64,000 bases of DNA from Citrobacter youngae ATCC 29220 (GTDB taxonomy: Bacteria > Pseudomonadota > Gammaproteobacteria > Enterobacterales > Enterobacteriaceae), in assembly GCF_000155975.1 (NCBI RefSeq), contig NZ_GG730300.1, forward strand, positions 226,159 through 290,158, read 5' to 3'. The translations under genes and the position numbers were made by a program. A model generated the notes under the pieces. It made no database searches, was not told the origin of the DNA, and saw only the letters and a list, made by a program, of their open reading frames with translations. The stretch's first letter is position 1, and each line of letters opens with the position of its first letter. Below, one piece after another: positions 38,001-50,504 of this stretch.

Positions 38001-39029
38001 TTAGCTCTGGCGTAGCTGTAAATCCAGCGGCGTTTTACTGGGTTCTCCGCCAATTTCTCGCGCCAGTTTAGGGACCATATAACCGGAAACCAGCGTCAGC
38101 AGTTCACGCATAATCTGACGCGCTTCATCGTCGCTGACCATAAAGTGGGCGGCTCCCTGCACTTTATCCAGTACGTGCAGGTAATAGGGCATCACACCCG
38201 CATCAAACAACGCGTTGCTAAGATTTGCCAGCGTTTGCGCGTTATCGTTCACGCCACGCAGCAAAACGCTTTGGTTGAGTAGCGTAACGCCTGCGGTACG
38301 CAGTCTCACCATGGCCTGGCGAAATGTCTCATCGACCTCATTGGCGTGGTTAATGTGATTAACCAGCAGAATCTGTAGTGAAGAATGAGCAAAACGATCT
38401 GCTAGTCCTTCAGTTATGCGCGCAGGGATCACAATTGGCAAACGGCTGTGAATGCGCAGACGCTTAATGTGAGGGATGGCTTCCAGTTGCGTGAGCAGCC
38501 AGTCCAGTTCGTGGTCCTTAGCCATTAACGGATCGCCGCCGGAGAAGATGATTTCATCCAGCTCAGGATGTGCGTTAATGTAGTCCAGAGCGACCTGCCA
38601 GTTGCGCTTATTGCCCTGATTCTCGGCATACGGGAAGTGTCGGCGGAAGCAATAACGACAATTTACCGCGCAGCCGCCTTTAACCAGCAACAGCGCCCGG
38701 TTACGATATTTATGCAGCAGGCCGGGAACCACGCTATGTTGTTCCTCCAGCGGATCTGTCGAGTAGCCCGGCTCGGCAACAAACTCTTGCTGGGCGGTAA
38801 GTACCTGACGCAAAAGCGGATCGTCCGGATTGCCTTTCTCCATGCGCGCAATAAACGCGCGTGGGACACGCAGGGCGAAAAGTCGTCTCGCATCGCGTCC
38901 GGCCAACAGTTTTTCATCTGCGTCTAGATTCAAAAGATGCAGAAGTTCATCGGGATCGGTCACAACATCGGCAAGTTGCGATAACCAATCTTCTCTGGAT
39001 GGGGTATTTAGGGTTACAATATGCGCCAT
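38001..39029 (-). CDS. epmB: EF-P--(R)-beta-lysylation: L-lysine 2,3-aminomutase EpmB
   Basis: A 342-aa radical SAM enzyme matching E. coli EpmB (YjeK). The 4Fe-4S motif is in GGCAVNCRYCFRRHFPY (CxxxCxxC), with PLP-binding Lys near the C-terminus (VLDKVQGAAHF region). It converts L-lysine to (R)-beta-lysine, which EpmA attaches to EF-P. It is divergent from efp with a 41-base gap, so the modification enzyme and its target share a control region. Confidence 0.96.
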   Translation of the reverse strand: MAHIVTLNTPSREDWLSQLADVVTDPDELLHLLNLDADEKLLAGRDARRLFALRVPRAFIARMEKGNPDDPLLRQVLTAQQEFVAEPGYSTDPLEEQHSVVPGLLHKYRNRALLLVKGGCAVNCRYCFRRHFPYAENQGNKRNWQVALDYINAHPELDEIIFSGGDPLMAKDHELDWLLTQLEAIPHIKRLRIHSRLPIVIPARITEGLADRFAHSSLQILLVNHINHANEVDETFRQAMVRLRTAGVTLLNQSVLLRGVNDNAQTLANLSNALFDAGVMPYYLHVLDKVQGAAHFMVSDDEARQIMRELLTLVSGYMVPKLAREIGGEPSKTPLDLQLRQS

Positions 39030-39070
39030 TTTGTGGCTTAGCTACCAGTTAACAATTTTCAGAGGGCCTT

Positions 39071-39637
39071 ATGGCAACGTACTATAGCAACGATTTTCGT
39101 GCTGGTCTTAAAATCATGTTGGACGGCGAACCTTATGCGGTTGAAGCCAGCGAATTCGTTAAACCAGGTAAAGGCCAGGCGTTTGCGCGCGTTAAGCTGC
39201 GTCGTCTGCTGACCGGTACTCGCGTAGAGAAAACCTTCAAGTCCACCGACTCTGCCGAAGGCGCAGACGTAGCCGACATGAACCTGACCTTCCTGTATAG
39301 CGACGGTGAATTCTGGCACTTCATGAACAACACCACTTTCGAACAGCTGGCTGCAGACGAGAAAGCGGTAGGCGATAACGCGAAATGGCTGCTGGATCAG
39401 GCTGAATGCATCGTAACCCTGTGGAACGGTCAGCCAATCTCCGTGACTCCGCCGAACTTCGTTGAGCTGGAAGTCATTGAAACCGACCCGGGTCTGAAAG
39501 GCGATACCGCTGGTACTGGCGGCAAACCGGCTACCCTGTCTACCGGCGCGGTCGTTAAAGTTCCGCTGTTCGTTCAGATCGGCGAAGTGATCAAAGTGGA
39601 TACTCGCTCAGGCGAATACGTTTCCCGCGTAAAATAA
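39071..39637 (+). CDS. efp: Elongation factor P
   Basis: The 188-aa three-domain EF-P, which rescues ribosomes stalled at polyproline. The modification loop [15 protein letters not shown] contains Lys34, the target of EpmA/EpmB. All three partners (epmB, efp, epmA) are in this window. Strong codon bias. An intrinsic terminator follows. Confidence 0.98.
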   Translation: MATYYSNDFRAGLKIMLDGEPYAVEASEFVKPGKGQAFARVKLRRLLTGTRVEKTFKSTDSAEGADVADMNLTFLYSDGEFWHFMNNTTFEQLAADEKAVGDNAKWLLDQAECIVTLWNGQPISVTPPNFVELEVIETDPGLKGDTAGTGGKPATLSTGAVVKVPLFVQIGEVIKVDTRSGEYVSRVK

Positions 39638-39655
39638 GACACCTATTTGATCTTA

Positions 39656-39675
39656 TGGCGCAGGTTGCTGCGCCA
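39656..39675 (+). terminator. efp terminator
   Basis: The perfect stem tggcgcag / ctgcgcca with a GTTG loop is followed by tacttttcc, 18 bases after the efp stop codon. Confidence 0.75.
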
Positions 39676-39693
39676 TACTTTTCCAGGGCAGGA

Positions 39694-39828
39694 ATGATGA
39701 AACGTCTTCTCAGTCTTGTAATGCTAATCCTTTTCACCAGCACCCTCCTGGCGGGCTGTAACACCGCGCGCGGCTTTGGTGAAGACATCAAACATCTTGG
39801 CAATTCAATCTCTCACGCCGCCAGCTAA
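39694..39828 (+). CDS. ecnA: Entericidin A (antidote lipoprotein)
   Basis: A 44-aa prolipoprotein starting MMKRLLSLVMLILF with lipobox LLAGC, and mature part CNTARGFGEDIKHLGNSIS, matching EcnA. It opposes the bacteriolytic entericidin B in the envelope. ATG 39694 or 39697 follows ggga. It is the first gene of the ecnAB pair. Members of this family are known to need export and lipid modification. Confidence 0.93.
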   Translation: MMKRLLSLVMLILFTSTLLAGCNTARGFGEDIKHLGNSISHAAS

Positions 39829-39935
39829 TCCTTTCTCATAGTCTTAAAAAAAGGTGTTTAGCCATCACACTTCTGGATCTTGTCTATTATTAAGTGGCTA
39901 TACACAAACAATATTGGCTAGAAAAGGAAGATGCT

Positions 39936-40082
39936 ATGATTAAGAAGACAATTGCTGCGATCTTTTCTGTGTTGGTTCTTTCTTCCGTATTAACCGCGTG
40001 TAATACCACGCGTGGCGTAGGGGAAGATATTTCTGACGGCGGTAACGCTATCTCTGGTGCAGCGACAAAAGCTCAGCAATAA
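39936..40082 (+). CDS. ecnB: Entericidin B (bacteriolytic lipoprotein)
   Basis: A 48-aa prolipoprotein nearly identical to E. coli EcnB, with lipobox LTAC and mature [18 protein letters not shown]. It promotes lysis in stationary phase. aaaaggaag precedes ATG 39936. The upstream ctatac at 39898-39903 fits a sigma-S-type -10 element, consistent with the known RpoS control of ecnB. A strong hairpin terminator follows. Confidence 0.95.
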   Translation: MIKKTIAAIFSVLVLSSVLTACNTTRGVGEDISDGGNAISGAATKAQQ

Positions 40083-40087
40083 CGATC

Positions 40088-40114
40088 AACGGTACGACGC
40101 CGGGTCGTACCGTT
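40088..40114. terminator. Bidirectional terminator between ecnB and ecnR
   Basis: aacggtacgac / gtcgtaccgtt with a GCCGG loop lies between the convergent ecnB and ecnR genes and touches the ecnR stop codon. Confidence 0.8.
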
Positions 40115-40712
40115 AATTCTCCTTCATCGGGAGTGAGAGAAACGGTGAGAAGCGGTTCCCCAGATGTAATTTCATGCGAATATTTCGCTTATAGGTATAC
40201 ACCGTTTTGCCATGAATACTGAGCGCTGCGGCTATCGCATTGTTACTCACGCCATCCATCCACATTGACAATACTTTCTCCTCCTGCGGCGTAAGCAGCG
40301 GGGTTGTGTGTTCGGCTAATTCTAACGTGGGGCGATCCTGCAGCGCTTCCTGGATCGTGTGTGAGAGGGCGTTCAACGACGTGTGTTTGGTTAATACCGA
40401 ATGGGCGAGGGATTGAGACGTCGCGATGGGGGCGTGCTGTCTGTCCGCTGATTGCAGTAAAATCAGTGGAATGACGCCACAGCTCATGAAAAAGGGCTTA
40501 ACTGGCGGGCTGGAATGTGCCTCGCTAATAAAACTGTATAAATCCGCGATCACCAGATGCGGTTTCCACTGCAAAATATGCTCTTTTGCCAACAGGAGAT
40601 TATTAATTCCTGATACCAGAAATGAGGAGCTGAACCTGCCAGAATGATTAAGCAAGGCCTCTATCCCTGTGCGGGTAAAGTGGCACCGATCAATCACTAA
40701 AATTTTAAGCAT
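40113..40712 (-). CDS. ecnR: LuxR-type regulator EcnR (EntR)
   Basis: A 199-aa response-regulator-like protein. The N-terminal half is a degenerate receiver-like domain (MLKILVIDRCHFTRTGIEALL; LVIADLYSF). The C-terminal LuxR HTH is TPQEEKVLSMWMDGVSNNAI with GKTVYTYKRNIRMKL. C. freundii is known to carry such a gene (ecnR/entR) next to ecnAB, supporting the species call. It converges on ecnB and may regulate the entericidin genes. Confidence 0.85.
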   Translation of the reverse strand: MLKILVIDRCHFTRTGIEALLNHSGRFSSSFLVSGINNLLLAKEHILQWKPHLVIADLYSFISEAHSSPPVKPFFMSCGVIPLILLQSADRQHAPIATSQSLAHSVLTKHTSLNALSHTIQEALQDRPTLELAEHTTPLLTPQEEKVLSMWMDGVSNNAIAAALSIHGKTVYTYKRNIRMKLHLGNRFSPFLSLPMKEN

Positions 40713-40904
40713 AAACTTTTCGCATTCAGAAGAAGGGCAATCGACTTCCTGATTTCAGAAAGCCCTTCATCATAGAGAACTCCAATGAGAGCCAAATGCG
40801 GGAACTACGCCGCTAATTATGCTTAATTCTTGCTTTTAGCAGGCAAAGAATAAAAAGGTTGAAATTCATTTTCTTCCGGGCAAAAATGCCATTTCACACA
40901 CCCG

Positions 40905-40951
40905 CTTTGCAGGACGACCTGCAAATGCTTCTTTCACCGGGGACGGCCCCA
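40905..40951 (+). promoter_or_regulatory. Guanidine-II riboswitch (mini-ykkC)
   Basis: Two hairpins carry the diagnostic ACGR loops: ttgcagg-ACGA-cctgcaa (40907-40924) and gggg-ACGG-cccc (40939-40950), joined by a short linker. They lie 18 bases before the sugE start, near its ribosome site. Guanidinium binding to the two loops is known to expose the ribosome site and raise expression of the exporter. Confidence 0.93.
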
Positions 40952-40968
40952 TTGTTCTGGAGCCTGAT

Positions 40969-41286
40969 ATGTCCTGGATCGTTTTATTAGTTGCCGGTTT
41001 GCTCGAAGTTGTCTGGGCGATTGGCCTGAAATACACCCACGGTTTCACTCGCCTGACGCCAAGCATTATCACCATTGCGGCGATGATCGTCAGTATTGCT
41101 ATGCTCTCCTGGGCGATGCGTACCTTGCCTGTTGGGACAGCCTATGCCATCTGGACCGGTATTGGCGCCGTCGGGGCGGCCATTACCGGGATTTTGCTGT
41201 TGGGTGAATCTGCCAGCCCGGCGCGTTTGCTAAGCCTGGGGCTGATTGTGGCTGGCATTGTTGGTCTGAAGCTGAGCACTCACTAA
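40969..41286 (+). CDS. sugE: Guanidinium exporter SugE (Gdx)
   Basis: A 105-aa SMR-family protein with four membrane helices and the essential Glu in [15 protein letters not shown]. It exports guanidinium in exchange for protons and is now named Gdx. A guanidine-II riboswitch precedes it. It converges on blc and the two stop regions overlap by 4 bases. Confidence 0.97.
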   Translation: MSWIVLLVAGLLEVVWAIGLKYTHGFTRLTPSIITIAAMIVSIAMLSWAMRTLPVGTAYAIWTGIGAVGAAITGILLLGESASPARLLSLGLIVAGIVGLKLSTH

Positions 41287-41816
41287 GCGCCTGGCTGTTT
41301 TACCCAAATCAATTTGTTTACGTCAAACCCTTCCCGGGTCGCGATGGCCAGCATTTGCTGTTTCATTTCATCTGAAATAGTGGGGGTCCGTGAAAGGATC
41401 CACAGGTAATCGCGATCCGGGCCACACACCAGCGCGTGGCGATATTCCCGGTCGAGCGCAATCACGTTATACCCGCCATAGAAAGGGCCGAAGAATGACA
41501 CCTTGAGCGCCGCCCGATTTGGGTCGCCGGTGAAATAGGCTTTACCCTCCGTTTTTTGCCACACCTCTCTGTCCGGGTTATAACCCTTATTGATCACGTT
41601 GATACCGCCGTCGTCGCGCAAGCTATACGTTGCGGTCACTTTTTCCAGTCCACGTTCGAAACGATGGTCTAAACGTGCAATTTCATACCAGGTACCAAGA
41701 TAGCGTTTGGCGTCAAAGTTATTCACAACGGTAACGCCTTTTGGCGGCGTCGGGGAACTGCAGGCGACAACCAGAAATGCAGCGGTAACTGCAGCAACGA
41801 CGGGCAGAATGCGCAT
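41283..41816 (-). CDS. blc: Outer-membrane lipoprotein Blc (bacterial lipocalin)
   Basis: A 177-aa lipocalin with a lipoprotein signal (lipobox VVAC) and the lipocalin GxW motif in [19 protein letters not shown]. It binds lysophospholipids at the outer membrane and is stationary-phase or envelope-stress associated. It follows ampC on the same strand after about 93 bases, with a hairpin between them. Confidence 0.96.
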   Translation of the reverse strand: MRILPVVAAVTAAFLVVACSSPTPPKGVTVVNNFDAKRYLGTWYEIARLDHRFERGLEKVTATYSLRDDGGINVINKGYNPDREVWQKTEGKAYFTGDPNRAALKVSFFGPFYGGYNVIALDREYRHALVCGPDRDYLWILSRTPTISDEMKQQMLAIATREGFDVNKLIWVKQPGA

Positions 41817-41879
41817 GAGATTTTCCTTGCTGTTTTTATGTTAAGTGTAGATGACAGCAGGAAAAGAAGGGGAAGAAAC

Positions 41880-41901
41880 GAGGCCCGATATTCCGGGCCT
41901 C
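41880..41901 (-). terminator. ampC terminator
   Basis: The perfect stem gaggcccg / cgggcctc lies 9 bases beyond the ampC stop; on the minus strand it is followed by a pyrimidine- and T-rich stretch. Confidence 0.7.
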
Positions 41902-41909
41902 ATCGTCAG

Positions 41910-44060
<2,151 letters not shown>

Positions 44061-44062
<2 letters not shown>

Positions 44063-44084
44063 AAAGGCCCGCCAGCGGCGGGCC
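44061..44084. terminator. Terminator of the frd operon (and ampR)
   Basis: The stem ggcccgcc / ggcgggcc with an AGC loop is flanked by TTTTT on the minus strand. It serves frdABCD and lies just past the ampR stop codon. Confidence 0.88.
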
Positions 44085-44103
44085 AGAAAGTTAACGCATG
44101 CAG

Positions 44104-44460
44104 TTAGATGGTCAGAATACCAATGGCCGTTACAACGGTCAGGATAGCTGCCAGTCCGTAGAATACCCATTTGCCAGCAGGCACGTGGATTTTCAGGTCA
44201 TGCATCGCGTGGTGCATACGGTGTAAACCGCACCACAGCGGCAGAACGATCATCAGGAACAGGAATGCGCGACCGATAAAGCTCTGAGCGAATGCCAGGA
44301 CGCGTTCATAGCTGAAGGCATCAGGAACAAAGCCCAGCGGCAGCATAATACCTACCAGCAGGATCATCACCGGCGCAATGATTGCGCTCCACATACCGCC
44401 TGCACCAAACAGGCCCCAGAATACGGGTTCGTCAGAGCGTTTTGGATTTGGATTAATCAT
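44104..44460 (-). CDS. frdD: Fumarate reductase subunit D
   Basis: A 118-aa inner-membrane anchor with three hydrophobic helices. With FrdC it holds the FrdAB catalytic dimer and binds menaquinol. ATG 44460 ([15 protein letters not shown]) matches E. coli FrdD. It is last in the frdABCD operon, 10 bases after frdC. Confidence 0.96.
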   Translation of the reverse strand: MINPNPKRSDEPVFWGLFGAGGMWSAIIAPVMILLVGIMLPLGFVPDAFSYERVLAFAQSFIGRAFLFLMIVLPLWCGLHRMHHAMHDLKIHVPAGKWVFYGLAAILTVVTAIGILTI

Positions 44461-44470
44461 TCCGGACTCC

Positions 44471-44866
44471 TTACCAGAACAGGGCAACAAACAGTATTAC
44501 TACTGTCGCAACCACAGTAACTGCCCAAAGCCCTTTGATGATTGGCTCTGGCCCCATTTTTTCGTCTTTTACGATGATGTTGGCTGCTTTCGGCGCCAGC
44601 TCAAACCAGGTCTTGGTATGCAGCAGCGCGGCTGCTAGGGCGATGATGTTCAGGATCACCACCACCGGGTTTTGCAGGAACCCGACAAAACCAGCCCAGG
44701 ATTCTACACCGTGCTTAAGCGCAAACAGGCCGAAGATCAGTTCAATACTGAACCAGACAGCCGGAACGGCTGTGCCTTCACGCAGCATGTAAAAGCGATA
44801 AAACGGCAGTTTTTTCCACCAGGTGGACGTCATTGGCCGCACATAGGCGTTGCGTTTAGTCGTCAT
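44471..44866 (-). CDS. frdC: Fumarate reductase subunit C
   Basis: The 131-aa membrane anchor of fumarate reductase, E. coli length, starting [20 protein letters not shown]. The Glu in [14 protein letters not shown] lies at the quinone site. Adjacent to frdB (10-base gap) and frdD. Confidence 0.97.
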   Translation of the reverse strand: MTTKRNAYVRPMTSTWWKKLPFYRFYMLREGTAVPAVWFSIELIFGLFALKHGVESWAGFVGFLQNPVVVILNIIALAAALLHTKTWFELAPKAANIIVKDEKMGPEPIIKGLWAVTVVATVVILFVALFW

Positions 44867-44876
44867 GTTGCACTCC

Positions 44877-45611
44877 TTAGCGTGGTTTCAGGGTTGCGAT
44901 AAGAAAGTCTTTTGAACTTTCAACTTTACCCTGCTGAATGGCCGCAGCCGGATCGACGTGTTTCGGGCAGACTTCGGAGCAGTAGCCCACGAAAGTACAG
45001 GACCAGACGCCGTTCGGGCTGTTCAATTGCGCCATACGCTCTTTCTTACCGTGGTCGCGGCTATCTTCGTTGTAACGATGCGCCAGCGTAATTGCAGCCG
45101 GACCAATGAACTCAGGGTTCAGGCCGAACTGCGGGCACGCGGCGTAGCACAGACCACAGTTGATGCAACCGGAGAACTGATGATACTTCGCCATCTGCGC
45201 CGGAGTCTGGGTGTTTGGACCCTGATCCGGTGTACGCGGGTTACCGATGATGTACGGTTTGATCGCTTCCAGGCTTTCGATAAAGTGCGTCATATCGACG
45301 ACCAGGTCGCGCTCAATCGGGAAGTTGCCCAGCGCTTCAACCTTCATACCGTTGGTGTAATCACGCAGGAAGGTTTTACATGCCAGCTTCGGCACGTTGT
45401 TGACCATCATGCCGCAGGAGCCGCAGATTGCCATACGGCAGGACCAGCGATAGCTCAGGTCTGGCGCCAGGTTATCCTTGATGTAGCCCAACGCATCCAG
45501 CAGAGACGTGGTTTCATCGTAAGGAACTTCGTAGAAAGCACTGTGCGGCGCGGTATCGGTTTCCGGGTTATAGCGCACCACCTCAACTTTCAGGTTTTTC
45601 ATCTCAGCCAT
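44877..45611 (-). CDS. frdB: Fumarate reductase iron-sulfur subunit
   Basis: The 244-aa subunit carrying the 2Fe-2S ([15 protein letters not shown]), and the 4Fe-4S/3Fe-4S ferredoxin-like clusters ([32 protein letters not shown]). It passes electrons from menaquinol to FrdA. ATG 45611 ([14 protein letters not shown]) is the E. coli start and overlaps the end of frdA by 8 bases, implying coupled translation. Confidence 0.97.
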   Translation of the reverse strand: MAEMKNLKVEVVRYNPETDTAPHSAFYEVPYDETTSLLDALGYIKDNLAPDLSYRWSCRMAICGSCGMMVNNVPKLACKTFLRDYTNGMKVEALGNFPIERDLVVDMTHFIESLEAIKPYIIGNPRTPDQGPNTQTPAQMAKYHQFSGCINCGLCYAACPQFGLNPEFIGPAAITLAHRYNEDSRDHGKKERMAQLNSPNGVWSCTFVGYCSEVCPKHVDPAAAIQQGKVESSKDFLIATLKPR

Positions 45612-47394
45612 TCGCCTTCTCCTTCTTATCGGCTGCTTCCGCTTCGCCACCGTAAACACGTTTAGCCGGTGGCAGAGTGGTGATTTTCACGTCGCTGTAT
45701 TCCAGGCGAGTCGTGCCGTCAGCATCGCGGAAGGCGAGGGTGTGTTTGAGGAAGTTCACGTCGTCACGCTCGGTGCAGCCTTCATCCAGACGCTGATGCG
45801 CGCCGCGGGATTCTTTACGCGCCAGAGCGGAGTGCGCCATACATTCAGCAACGTTCAGACCGTGACCCAGTTCGATGGTGTACAGCAGGTCGGTGTTGAA
45901 GACGCTGGAGGTATCAGTGATACGCACGCGCTTGAAGCGCTCCTGCAGCTCAGCCAGCTTATCAACGGTTTTCTGCATGAGTTCCGGCGTACGGTAGATA
46001 CCGCAACCTTCTTCCATGGAGATCCCCATTTCGTCACGGATCTTAGACCAGTTTTCGTTACCTTCCTGGTTAACCAGATCTTTCAGACGTTTTTCAATAC
46101 CGGCAACCTGTGCATCGAGCGCGGCACCGTTTGCAGCGCCAGCCGTAGCAGCACGTTCCGCAGCCTGTTCACCGGCCATACGACCGAAGACCACCAGTTC
46201 CGCCAGAGAGTTAGAGCCCAGACGGTTAGCGCCATGCAGACCAACAGAGGAACATTCGCCCACTGCGAACAGACCTTTAATGCGGGTTTCGCAGTGCTGA
46301 TCGGTTTCGATACCGCCCATGGTGTAGTGCGCGGTCGGACGTACCGGGATCGGTTCTTTAACCGGATCGACACCCACGTAGGCTTTCGCCAGTTCGCAGA
46401 TGAACGGTAAACGTTCGAGCAGTTTTTTCTCGCCGAGGTGACGCAGGTCGAGGTAAACCACATCGCCACGCGGAGTGGAAATGGTGTTGCCTTTGCGCCA
46501 TTCGTGCCAGAAAGCCTGAGAAACTTTGTCGCGCGGACCGAGTTCCATATATTTGTTTTTCGGCTCGCCCAGCGGGGTTTCCGGACCCATGCCGTAGTCT
46601 TGCAGATAACGGTAGCCGTTTTTGTTGACCAGGATACCGCCTTCACCACGGCAACCTTCGGTCATCAGGATACCGGAGCCTGGCAGACCGGTCGGGTGAT
46701 ATTGAACGAATTCCATATCACGCAGCGGAACGCCGTGGCTCAGCGCCATGCCCATACCGTCGCCGGTTACGATGCCGCCGTTGGTGTTGTAACGGTAAAC
46801 GCGACCTGCGCCGCCCGTTGCCATTACGACTGCGTTAGCGCGGATCTGCACCAGCGTGCCTTCCATCATGTTCATCGCGACTACGCCGCGAGCATGACCA
46901 TCGTCAACCAGGGTATCGAGAACAAAGTGTTCGTCAAAGCGCTGAATCTGCGGGAACTGCAAAGAAGTTTGGAACAGCGTATGCAACATGTGGAAGCCGG
47001 TTTTATCCGCGGCAAACCAGGTACGCTCGATTTTCATACCGCCGAAGCGACGTACGTTGACGCTACCGTCTTCACGACGGCTCCATGGGCAGCCCCATTG
47101 TTCCAGTTGCGTCATTTCAGTTGGGCAGTGGTGGACAAAGTAATCCACGACATCCTGCTCACATAGCCAGTCTCCGCCTGCTACCGTATCGTGAAAATGG
47201 TAGTCAAAGCTGTCATGATCCTGCGCGACAGCAGCAGAGCCGCCTTCGGCAGCAACGGTATGGCTGCGCATTGGGTACACTTTTGAGATCAGTGCGATTT
47301 TAGCGTTGGGATTTGCTTGTGCGGCAGCAATTGCAGCACGTAATCCCGCGCCACCGGCGCCTATAATGGCAAGATCGGCTTGAAAGGTTTGCAC
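45604..47394 (-). CDS. frdA: Fumarate reductase flavoprotein subunit
   Basis: A 596-aa catalytic subunit reducing fumarate to succinate in anaerobic respiration. The FAD-binding [14 protein letters not shown] is at the N-terminus, and the covalent FAD site is [16 protein letters not shown] 47394 is the start: ggagg lies 6 bases upstream and it gives the E. coli N-terminus ([10 protein letters not shown]). It is a few residues shorter than E. coli near the C-terminus. The upstream region has a plausible minus-strand -10 (tatact). Confidence 0.97.
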   Translation of the reverse strand: MQTFQADLAIIGAGGAGLRAAIAAAQANPNAKIALISKVYPMRSHTVAAEGGSAAVAQDHDSFDYHFHDTVAGGDWLCEQDVVDYFVHHCPTEMTQLEQWGCPWSRREDGSVNVRRFGGMKIERTWFAADKTGFHMLHTLFQTSLQFPQIQRFDEHFVLDTLVDDGHARGVVAMNMMEGTLVQIRANAVVMATGGAGRVYRYNTNGGIVTGDGMGMALSHGVPLRDMEFVQYHPTGLPGSGILMTEGCRGEGGILVNKNGYRYLQDYGMGPETPLGEPKNKYMELGPRDKVSQAFWHEWRKGNTISTPRGDVVYLDLRHLGEKKLLERLPFICELAKAYVGVDPVKEPIPVRPTAHYTMGGIETDQHCETRIKGLFAVGECSSVGLHGANRLGSNSLAELVVFGRMAGEQAAERAATAGAANGAALDAQVAGIEKRLKDLVNQEGNENWSKIRDEMGISMEEGCGIYRTPELMQKTVDKLAELQERFKRVRITDTSSVFNTDLLYTIELGHGLNVAECMAHSALARKESRGAHQRLDEGCTERDDVNFLKHTLAFRDADGTTRLEYSDVKITTLPPAKRVYGGEAEAADKKEKANG

Positions 47395-47718
47395 GACATT
47401 CCTCCAGATTGTTGTTATTTCATCCCCGCCTGAAATCAGATGCTTTATCGGCTTCAAACGGGTTATGAACGCGTTTCCACTGCTCCTTTATAGGTACAAT
47501 AGTATAGTCTTAGGGATGTGCGGGAAATTTGACGTGTTCGATTTTTTTAGCGTGTCACAGGGGGTAATTATCATTGAATTTGATTAATTTAATTACTAAA
47601 CCACCCCATGTCGCTTTTTTTACCCGATTGCCAGTGCTGATTACTACCGCGTGAAATTTGTTTCGTTAACGCGATACGAGTAGACTTCGTGCCCTTGTCT
47701 TAAATCGGAGAAACAACC
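47395..47718. promoter_or_regulatory. Divergent frdA-epmA control region
   Basis: A 324-base non-coding gap between divergent frdA and epmA. FNR and NarL control of frdA is known in E. coli; here only weak FNR-like half-sites (atcaa) are visible around 47580. No gene is seen. Confidence 0.5.
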
Positions 47719-48696
47719 ATGAGCGAAACGGCAACCTGGCAGCCGAGCGCGTCCATCCCCAATCTGTTAAAACGTGCAGCAATTATAGCGGAGATTCGCC
47801 GTTTTTTTGCCGATCGTGGTGTGCTTGAGGTTGAGACCCCTTGTATGAGTCAGGCAACGGTAACGGACATTCATCTGTTCCCGTTTGAAACGCGTTTCGT
47901 CGGCCCTGGTCATTCCCAGGGAATGAATCTCTATTTAATGACCAGCCCGGAATACCATATGAAGCGCCTGCTGGTGGCAGGATGTGGCCCGGTGTATCAA
48001 CTGTGCCGCAGCTTCCGTAATGAAGAGATGGGGCGTCATCATAACCCTGAATTCACCATGCTCGAGTGGTATCGCCCCCACTACGATATGTATCGTCTGA
48101 TGAATGAAGTGGATGATTTGCTCCAGCAGGTGCTGGACTGCTCTCCGGCGGAAAGCCTTTCTTATCAGCAGGCCTTCCAGCGCCATCTGGAGATAGATCC
48201 GCTGTCTGCGGACAAAACCCAACTGCGGGAAGTAGCGGCTAAGCTGGATCTCAGCAATATCGCCGATACCGAAGAAGACCGGGATACGTTGCTGCAACTG
48301 CTGTTTACGATGGGCGTTGAACCGCATATCGGCAAAGACAAACCGACGTTTGTGTATCATTTCCCCGCCAGCCAGGCGTCGCTGGCGCAAATCAGTACCG
48401 AAGATCACCGCGTGGCAGAACGTTTCGAGGTGTATTACAAAGGTATTGAGCTGGCGAATGGTTTCCATGAGTTGACCGATGCGCGTGAGCAACAGCAACG
48501 ATTCGAGCAGGATAACCGTAAACGTGCCGCACGCGGCCTGCCGCAGCAGCCTATCGATAACAACCTGCTTGAAGCGCTGAAAGTGGGTATGCCGGATTGT
48601 TCTGGCGTGGCGCTGGGCGTTGACCGTCTGGTGATGCTGGCGCTGGGCGCGGAAAGCTTGGCTGAGGTTATCGCGTTTACTGTCGATCGCGCGTAA
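47719..48696 (+). CDS. epmA: EF-P--(R)-beta-lysine ligase EpmA
   Basis: A 325-aa paralogue of class II lysyl-tRNA synthetase without the tRNA-binding domain. Motif 2 is [22 protein letters not shown] and motif 3 [15 protein letters not shown]. It adenylates (R)-beta-lysine and ligates it to Lys34 of EF-P. It completes the efp-epmB-epmA set. Divergent from frdA, as in E. coli. Confidence 0.97.
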   Translation: MSETATWQPSASIPNLLKRAAIIAEIRRFFADRGVLEVETPCMSQATVTDIHLFPFETRFVGPGHSQGMNLYLMTSPEYHMKRLLVAGCGPVYQLCRSFRNEEMGRHHNPEFTMLEWYRPHYDMYRLMNEVDDLLQQVLDCSPAESLSYQQAFQRHLEIDPLSADKTQLREVAAKLDLSNIADTEEDRDTLLQLLFTMGVEPHIGKDKPTFVYHFPASQASLAQISTEDHRVAERFEVYYKGIELANGFHELTDAREQQQRFEQDNRKRAARGLPQQPIDNNLLEALKVGMPDCSGVALGVDRLVMLALGAESLAEVIAFTVDRA

Positions 48697-48908
48697 TTTA
48701 CGCATCCTCAATACAAAGTGGCGGTAAATTCGCCGCTTTGTAGCATATTTTTTCATTTCCCCTCTAATAGCCACAATTTACGCCTGGATGTTTGGTATCT
48801 TTCAGGTATCAATTCTGTGGTGTTTTTTATCGCTGAACTCTGCAATGAGAACAGTGCCAATCGGTGAGCGGCGTTTGTTAAACGCTTGCCAGAGTAAGGG
48901 ATGGTTTA

Positions 48909-50411
48909 ATGACCCAAACAATAAAAAAGATGAGCCTGATTGGTCTCATCCTGATGATATTTACGTCCGTTTTTGGTTTTGCTAATAGCCCCTCCGCGTT
49001 CTATTTAATGGGGTATAGCGCGATTCCATGGTATATATTTTCCGCATTATTATTTTTTATTCCATTTGCTTTAATGATGGCGGAAATGGGTTCCGCCTAT
49101 CGGAAAGAAGAGGGCGGAATCTATTCATGGATGAATAATAGCGTTGGGCCACGCTATGCGTTTATCGGTACGTTTATGTGGTTTTCTTCCTATGTGATAT
49201 GGATGGTAAGCACGGCGGCAAAAGTCTGGGTACCTTTTTCGACCTTCTTATTTGGTGCAGATATGACGCAGCACTGGCACTTCGCGGGGCTTGAGCCTAC
49301 GCAGGTTGTCGGGCTGCTCGCCGTAGGTTGGATGATCCTGGTGACCTGCGTTGCATCCCGGGGTATTAATAAGATTGCCCGCATTACGGCTGTAGGTGGA
49401 ATTGCCGTAATGTGTCTTAATTTAGTTCTGTTGTTAGTGAGTGTCGCTATTTTGTTATTAACTGGTGGACACTTTGCGCAGGATATTAATTTTACTTCCT
49501 CGCCTAACCCTGGATATCAGTCCGGTCTGGCTATGTTGTCATTTGTTGTCTTCGCTATTTTTGCTTACGGTGGAATTGAGGCCGTGGGGGGACTGGTTGA
49601 TAAAACAGAAAAGCCAGAAAAGAACTTTGCGAAAGGTATTGTTTTTGCCGCTATTGTCATTTCTGTCGGTTATTCGCTGGCCATATTTTTATGGGGCGTT
49701 AGCACCAACTGGCAGCAGGTATTAAGTAATAGCTCGGTCAACCTCGGCAATATTACCTATATCCTGATGAAAAGCCTTGGGATGACGTTGGGTAATGCGC
49801 TGCATCTTTCCCCTGAGGCCGCGGTGGCGATGGGCGTGTGGTTCGCGCGTATCACCGGTCTTTCTATGTTCCTCGCTTACACTGGCGCTTTTTTCACGCT
49901 CAGCTACTCGCCGCTGAAAGCCATTATCCAGGGAACGCCGAAGGCATTGTGGCCAGCGCCGATGACCAGGTTGAATGCGGTGGGAATGCCGACGACGGCA
50001 ATGTGGTTGCAGTGTCTGCTGGTGAGTCTGTTTATCCTGCTGGTTTCGTTTGGCGGCGATACGGCTTCCGCGTTTTATAACAAACTGACGCTGATGGCGA
50101 ACGTCTCAATGACGCTGCCGTATCTGTTCCTCGCACTGGCTTTCCCCTTCTTTAAAGCTCGCGCGGGTCTGGAAAGGCCGTTTGTGATTTTTAAAACTCG
50201 AGCGGCGACGTTACTGACAACAGGCGTGGTGGTGTTGGTGGTGACATTTGCTAACGTATTCACCATCATCCAGCCGGTAATTGAAGCCGGGGACTGGAAC
50301 AGCGCGTTGTGGATGATCGGCGGCCCGATCTTCTTCTCACTGCTGGCGATGGCTATTTATCAGAACTACAGCCGCCGTATGGCTAATGAACCTGAGTGGG
50401 CGGTGGAGTAA
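48909..50411 (+). CDS. yjeM: Inner-membrane transporter YjeM
   Basis: A 500-aa APC-family transporter matching E. coli YjeM, with about 12 hydrophobic segments and the N-terminal MSLIGLILMIFTSVFGFANS. Substrate unknown. ATG 48909 has taaggg upstream. It lies between epmA and mscM as in E. coli and ends before a REP element. Confidence 0.94.
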   Translation: MTQTIKKMSLIGLILMIFTSVFGFANSPSAFYLMGYSAIPWYIFSALLFFIPFALMMAEMGSAYRKEEGGIYSWMNNSVGPRYAFIGTFMWFSSYVIWMVSTAAKVWVPFSTFLFGADMTQHWHFAGLEPTQVVGLLAVGWMILVTCVASRGINKIARITAVGGIAVMCLNLVLLLVSVAILLLTGGHFAQDINFTSSPNPGYQSGLAMLSFVVFAIFAYGGIEAVGGLVDKTEKPEKNFAKGIVFAAIVISVGYSLAIFLWGVSTNWQQVLSNSSVNLGNITYILMKSLGMTLGNALHLSPEAAVAMGVWFARITGLSMFLAYTGAFFTLSYSPLKAIIQGTPKALWPAPMTRLNAVGMPTTAMWLQCLLVSLFILLVSFGGDTASAFYNKLTLMANVSMTLPYLFLALAFPFFKARAGLERPFVIFKTRAATLLTTGVVVLVVTFANVFTIIQPVIEAGDWNSALWMIGGPIFFSLLAMAIYQNYSRRMANEPEWAVE

Positions 50412-50419
50412 CCGTCCTG

Positions 50420-50486
50420 GCGTACCCGGCCTACAAAGAAACATCTTCGTAGGCCGGATAAGACCCAACGGGCCGCATCCGGCATT
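50420..50486. repeat. REP elements between yjeM and mscM
   Basis: Two REP-type palindromes (cgtacccggcctacaa / cgtaggccggataagac and gcatccggcat) separate the convergent genes. Confidence 0.85.
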
Positions 50487-50504
50487 TCTTGTCGACGTCG
50501 TGCG

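Noticed and set aside
45855..46649. Several open frames overlapping frdA in other phases
   Set aside because: Shadows of the well-identified frdA coding sequence.
47575..47600. FNR box in the frdA promoter
   Set aside because: Only weak half-sites are visible; not strong enough to list as a separate site.
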